From the NCBI GenBank assembly GCA_964633825.1, contig CAZWHE010000039.1, positions 1-27,148 on the forward strand: a stretch of DNA of 27,148 nucleotides, given 5' to 3'. The first letter of the stretch is position 1. Each line of letters begins with the position of its first letter. Under the pieces are notes generated by a model that saw nothing but the letters and a program-made list of their open reading frames with translations, made no database searches and was not told the origin of the DNA. A program made the translations under genes and the position numbers. Source of the stretch: CAZWHE01 sp964633825 (GTDB lineage: Bacteria; Planctomycetota; B15-G4; CAYZWU01). Positions 24,114 to 27,148 of the stretch are shown piece by piece.

Positions 24114-24289
24114 GACTCGACTCCTTCCACGCTTTCGTCTTCGTACTCGTCGTCGTCCTTCAGCATCTCGTACTTGGGCGCCTCGACATCTTTGAACTGG
24201 TCGCTCTTCACGGCCCAGGCGAAAACAAGGGCAAAGATCAGTCCCATGACGAGGCTGAAAAAAATAAGGAAGTAAACAGAGACTATCAT
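24110..24289 (-). CDS. ccoS: cbb3-type oxidase assembly protein CcoS
   Basis: A 59-codon gene locked between its neighbours by two ATGA overlaps (24286-24289 and 24110-24113). The product starts with a membrane helix (IVSVYFLIFFSLVMGLIFAL), then FAWAVKSDQFKDVEAPKYEML and an Asp/Glu-rich tail. The FxWAVKSxQFxDxExP pattern after a single N-terminal helix is the CcoS signature (usual form WAVRSGQFDDLExP). CcoS is needed for heme insertion into CcoN. Its place here, before the bc complex genes rather than after ccoI, is unusual and ties the bc and cbb3 halves into one unit. Confidence 0.88.
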   Translation of the reverse strand: MIVSVYFLIFFSLVMGLIFALVFAWAVKSDQFKDVEAPKYEMLKDDDEYEDESVEGVES

Positions 24290-26220
24290 CGTCCTTGATC
24301 CTCCCCGCCGCCTGAAGAGAGCAACTCTTCCTTGGCTTTGAAATGCTCCATCGTCACCGCTTCCGTGGGACAGCGCATGGCGCAGAAGCCGCAGCGGATG
24401 CAGCGCTCCTCATCCTTGATCATGGCCGATCCGAGCTCATTCACGGCATCCGGTCCCTGCGCTTCGGCCTTCTCGAAGGGATCGGCGCCGTACCTCCTCT
24501 TCACGGCCTCGCGCAGGCCGGGATCGAGAGCGATCTCAGAGAGCGGAACAAGGGCCAGACACGACGTGGGACAGACATCGGCGCATCCATTGCACAGGAT
24601 GCAGAGCTCTCCGTTGAATATCGTGTTGATGTGGCATTTCAGGCAGCGCTCTCCCTGCCTGCGCGCCGTCTCTTCTTCGTAGGGAAGTTCGATCACGTCC
24701 ATCGATTCCGCCCGGCCGGCCGCATCGAGGGCAATGGGATCGATCCGTCCCCTTTGGAGATATCCATCGGGCATTTCGTGGCGGGCCGGGAGGTCGAAGG
24801 TTCCGGTTGTCGCCGCGGCGGGCGCCGTCTTTTTCAGATAGCGGTCGATGGAACGGGCCGCATCCTGCCCCGAGGCCACGGCGTGAATAAACAGGTTGGC
24901 CCCGTCGGCGATGTCGCCGCAGGCGAAAAGACCGGGAACACCTGTCTCTTTGGTCTCGGGATCGACGGCAATGGTGCCCCGCGGCGATATTTCCACTTCG
25001 CCCGCACCCTCGAGAAAACCGAAATCACCCGCCTGGCCGATGGCGAAGATGATCGTGTCCGCCTCGATGGTCTCGCCCGGTTCTTCCTCGAACTCGGGGT
25101 TGAACCTTCCTTGGGCGTCGAAAACGGATTTGACTCTCCGCGTGGCCAGTCCGGCCGCCCGGCCGCTCTTCTCGACCACCTTCAGAGGCCCCCGGGAGGG
25201 ATGAAGCTCGATGCCCTCCTCCGTGCCTTCCCTGATTTCGATATCATCGGCCGGCATCTCCTCGAACGATTCGAGACAGACGAGATGAACCTCCTTGCCC
25301 CCGCGGCGGAGGGCCATGCGGGCCGCGTCGGCGGCTTCATAGAAATCTTTCGCCTCGGACCGGCCCGGAACGGGGATTTCGTTCCGATCCGAAACCTGAT
25401 GCCTCAGAGCGGTCCTGGCCACGTCGAAAGCAACGTTTCCACCGCCCACGACGACCACTTTTTCACCGATGCCAACGTCCTGCCCGAGATTGGCCAGCCT
25501 GAGAAACTCGATTCCGTACAGCACTCCTTTGAGGTCCGCCCCCTCAATGGGCAGCCTGCGGCTTTTTGAGAGCCCGGCGGCGATAAGAATCGCTTCGAAT
25601 CCCTGTTCATGCAGCTCCGATAGGGTAACGTCCTTGCCGATGGTCGTGTTCAGACGAAGCTCCACGCCGAGGCTGAGGATCGCGTCGATCTCGTACTGGA
25701 CCAGCTCGCGGGGAAGGCGGTAGATGGGAACTCCCGTGACGAGCATGCCGCCGGCCTTGGATTCCCTCTCGAAAACAGTCACTTTGTATCCCAGGAGAGC
25801 GAGGTCATGGGCCGTCGTGAGTCCGCCCACGCCCGAGCCGATCACGGCGATTTTCGTCCCCGCCCGGGGATTGTCGGGATCACGCCGCGCCGTGGAAAAA
25901 GCGATCGTCGAAGCGGGGTCGACCGCTTCGACACCATGCTTCTCGGTGACGAAGCGCTTGAGGGCCCGAATGGTGATCGGCTCGTCGATCGCGCCGCGCC
26001 GGCATTCCACTTCGCAGGGCGCACCGCAAACGCGGCCGCAGATCGACGCAAAAGGGTTGGGAGCGCGGGCAATCCGGTAGGCATCGAGATAACGCCCTTC
26101 CGCTATGGCAATAACGTAGCCCCGGGAGTCCGTATGAACGGGACACCCCCATTGGCAGCAGATCTGTTTCTGCCAATACTCGACATCAGCGAGCTCGACG
26201 CGATATTTCCCGAAAGACAC
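24286..26220 (-). CDS. GltD-like FAD/NAD(P)-dependent oxidoreductase with extra 4Fe-4S clusters
   Basis: A 644-residue cytoplasmic flavoprotein starting at GTG 26220 (GGGAG 7 bp upstream). The N-terminal Fe-S domain has CCQWGCPVH (21-29) and CGRVCGAPCEVEC (61-73). The FAD Rossmann motif GSGVGGLTTAHDLALLG is near 128-144, the NAD(P) motif VVVVGGGNVAFDVA near 255-268, and the FAD-closing GLFACGDI follows. The C-terminal quarter adds CLKC (526-529), CILCNGCADVC (540-550) and CIRCGFCAMRC (607-617) clusters. The core is that of the glutamate synthase small-subunit family, but no large subunit is present. At the head of the bc/cbb3 operon it may link NAD(P)H or ferredoxin to the quinone pool or to assembly reductants; the partner is unknown. 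Confidence 0.85.
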   Translation of the reverse strand: MSFGKYRVELADVEYWQKQICCQWGCPVHTDSRGYVIAIAEGRYLDAYRIARAPNPFASICGRVCGAPCEVECRRGAIDEPITIRALKRFVTEKHGVEAVDPASTIAFSTARRDPDNPRAGTKIAVIGSGVGGLTTAHDLALLGYKVTVFERESKAGGMLVTGVPIYRLPRELVQYEIDAILSLGVELRLNTTIGKDVTLSELHEQGFEAILIAAGLSKSRRLPIEGADLKGVLYGIEFLRLANLGQDVGIGEKVVVVGGGNVAFDVARTALRHQVSDRNEIPVPGRSEAKDFYEAADAARMALRRGGKEVHLVCLESFEEMPADDIEIREGTEEGIELHPSRGPLKVVEKSGRAAGLATRRVKSVFDAQGRFNPEFEEEPGETIEADTIIFAIGQAGDFGFLEGAGEVEISPRGTIAVDPETKETGVPGLFACGDIADGANLFIHAVASGQDAARSIDRYLKKTAPAAATTGTFDLPARHEMPDGYLQRGRIDPIALDAAGRAESMDVIELPYEEETARRQGERCLKCHINTIFNGELCILCNGCADVCPTSCLALVPLSEIALDPGLREAVKRRYGADPFEKAEAQGPDAVNELGSAMIKDEERCIRCGFCAMRCPTEAVTMEHFKAKEELLSSGGGEDQGR

Positions 26221-26244
26221 TCAACCACTCCCTGGAGTCTGACT

Positions 26245-26260
26245 TGTTTCCATGGAAACA
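26245..26260. promoter_or_regulatory. 16-bp perfect palindrome upstream of the respiratory operon
   Basis: TGTTTCCATGGAAACA is a perfect palindrome 25 bp before the GTG of the first gene of the 19-kb minus-strand run. The surrounding 200-bp gap (26221-26421) is AT-rich, separates divergent genes and should hold both promoters; no convincing -35/-10 pair was found for the minus strand. A regulator-binding site controlling the operon is inferred from symmetry and position alone. Confidence 0.45.
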
Positions 26261-26421
26261 GGGATGGAAAAAACGATCATTCATTTAAAGAGATTAAGTA
26301 CCAAATAGCCCGGAATAGAACTTGTGTATATTTTTTTGTAAATTTTGCAATGATTCTTTAGCCGGATAATAATCGGAGAGTTGGCCGGCCAAACGTGTAA
26401 GTCAAATAAGGAGGAAAAAAG

Positions 26422-26967
26422 GTGGCTCGAAGGAAATTCAATACTGCGGTACAACCTATCGCCTGCTTGGCCTCCGTCCTCATCATCATGGCGGGGTGCG
26501 CTTCCGACAGTGGATTTTCCGATCAGGTCCTGAACAGGCTCGCCGAGCAGCTCCTCGAAGGGCTCGAGGAGGAGTTTCCAAAGATGACTGTCGGAGTGGC
26601 GCCGTTTAGATTCATGCCCGGCGAGACCGTCAACGCCGATTCGGAATTCGTTGCATCGAGGTTACCCGCCTGCCTGCACAGGATAGGCGGTCGAGAGCTC
26701 CGGATTTTCACACGCCGGCATATCGCGGAACTTCTCGAGGAGCAGGGAAGATCGATAACCGATCCTTTCGATCCGGAGACGGGTGCGAGAATAGGCAAAC
26801 TGATCGGACTGACTCATATCGTGGTGGGTGACGTGAGCCGGACAATGACGCATCTTCTTCTGACGGTAGATCTCGTGGTGGTGGAGACGGGAGAGATCAT
26901 CAGTTCCGTGAAAGGGAATATCCTTCTGAAACGGATGATCGGCCCCGCTATGTCACGAAGGTCCTGA
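26422..26967 (+). CDS. CsgG/FlgO-like lipoprotein, probably frameshifted near the 3' end
   Basis: A 181-residue product starting at GTG 26422 with a strong AAGGAGG site upstream. The signal ends in the lipobox MAGC (Cys26). The mature domain follows the FlgO/CsgG N-domain pattern: MTVGVAPFRF near 54-63, an ELRIFTRRHIAELLEEQG helix near 93-110, IGKLIGLTHIVVGDVSR near 126-142, and the strand pair LTVDLVVVETGEIISS. FlgO-like proteins are outer-membrane lipoproteins; the function here is unknown. After KRMIG the frame ends abruptly at 26967, while the -1 frame continues smoothly to 27065, so the annotated end is doubtful. Confidence 0.75.
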   Translation: MARRKFNTAVQPIACLASVLIIMAGCASDSGFSDQVLNRLAEQLLEGLEEEFPKMTVGVAPFRFMPGETVNADSEFVASRLPACLHRIGGRELRIFTRRHIAELLEEQGRSITDPFDPETGARIGKLIGLTHIVVGDVSRTMTHLLLTVDLVVVETGEIISSVKGNILLKRMIGPAMSRRS

Positions 26968-27065
26968 ATGTGGCCGGGGACGTTGTGTCAGGAACAGGGA
27001 AAGTCCTGAATGCTTCTGGCAAGGTTTTGAAATGGTTTCTGAAAGGGTATATCCCACCGGAATAG
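26935..27065 (+). pseudogene. Out-of-frame continuation of the CsgG/FlgO-like gene
   Basis: Shifting by -1 at about 26934 gives an open reading of about 43 codons with protein-like content (RYVTKVLNVAGDVVSG, then GKVLN and GKVLK repeats, WFLKGYIPPE) that ends at TAG 27063-27065. The stop is immediately followed by an AGGAGG ribosome site for the next gene, the spacing expected inside an operon. This suggests a one-base deletion (mutation or sequencing error) in the upstream gene. No X-XXY-YYZ slippery site is seen at the shift point, so programmed frameshifting is unlikely. Confidence 0.5.
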
Positions 27066-27074
27066 GAGGCAGAG

Positions 27075-27148
27075 ATGAACGGAAAGATGAATTCCTGGGA
27101 GAGTGCGAGCCTCAGGCACCTCGTGGAGGTTGTTAAGCCGTACTGGCC
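27075..27148 (+). CDS. Start of an unidentified gene (3' partial)
   Basis: An ATG at 27075 lies 5-6 bp after AGGAGG (27064-27069) and opens a frame to the window edge, beginning MNGKMNSWESASLRHLVEVV. Only 24 codons are available, with no signal peptide. The family cannot be identified. It is probably co-transcribed with the lipoprotein gene upstream. Confidence 0.55.
   Translation, partial: MNGKMNSWESASLRHLVEVVKPYW

Noticed and set aside
24600..24645. A CxxCH heme motif (CLKCH) in the GltD-like protein
   Set aside because: The protein is cytoplasmic with no export signal, and this Cys pair belongs to a string of Fe-S cysteines; it is not a c-type heme site.
26925..26940. Programmed -1 frameshift in the CsgG/FlgO-like gene
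   Set aside because: No X-XXY-YYZ slippery heptamer or obvious downstream stimulatory structure is present; a simple indel explains the pattern better.
1..27148. CRISPR arrays, tRNA or rRNA genes, prophage or integrase genes
   Set aside because: No regularly spaced repeats, cloverleaf-like segments or phage/integrase motifs were seen on either strand. The only tandem repeat is the coding minisatellite.

Overview
The window reads as chromosomal DNA of a Gram-negative, heterotrophic bacterium that respires oxygen. An outer-membrane secretin, several lipoprotein signals and periplasmic c-type cytochromes show the double membrane. GC is moderately high by eye. No rRNA, tRNA or marker protein fixes the phylum. 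The mix (short PilQ-like secretin, sulfatase-TPR protein, secreted toroid-repeat protein, bc complex fused by gene order to a cbb3 oxidase) would fit a deep lineage such as Acidobacteriota/Aminicenantota or the Planctomycetes-Omnitrophota side better than a classical proteobacterium, but this is only an inference.

Layout: (1) 1-3409, plus strand: the 3' part of a type IV pilus alignment/secretin operon (PilN, PilO, PilP, PilQ-like and a small lipoprotein). The PilP-like protein carries a 15-bp minisatellite. (2) 3439-6071, minus strand: a secreted alpha/alpha-toroid repeat protein overlapping an HlyD/RND-type periplasmic adaptor gene, divergent from (3) a PqqB-like metallo-hydrolase lipoprotein (6271-7224, plus). 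(4) 7223-7428: a 206-bp nested inverted-repeat element lying exactly between two convergent genes and supplying the stop codon of one and two bases of the stop of the other. (5) 7400-26220: about 19 kb with every gene on the minus strand. Read in transcription order it begins with a GltD-like flavoprotein with extra Fe-S clusters, then CcoS, Rieske protein, split cytochrome b (b6-like plus subunit IV-like), a membrane-anchored pentaheme cytochrome c, a DsbD_2/TauE-like membrane protein, a diheme cytochrome c, CcoN, CcoO, a CcoP-like anchor without heme, CcoG, a 43-aa membrane peptide, a second inverted-repeat element, and CcoI. These are followed by a thiolase, a bifunctional 3-hydroxyacyl-CoA dehydrogenase/enoyl-CoA hydratase with the domains in reverse FadB order, and a sulfatase-like/TPR protein. 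(6) 26422-27148, plus: a CsgG/FlgO-like lipoprotein that appears frameshifted near its end, and the start of a further gene.

How it works together (inference): the Rieske/cytochrome b proteins should oxidise quinol, pass electrons through the pentaheme and diheme cytochromes and deliver them to CcoO/CcoN, forming one co-inherited quinol:O2 chain. CcoG, CcoI and CcoS are the matching copper/heme assembly factors. CcoP seems to have been split into a heme-free membrane anchor and a separate diheme cytochrome, and CcoH is missing or replaced by the 43-aa peptide. Two genes of this cluster (ccoS and the 43-aa peptide) are under 60 codons and are easily missed; both are held in place by ATGA stop/start overlaps.
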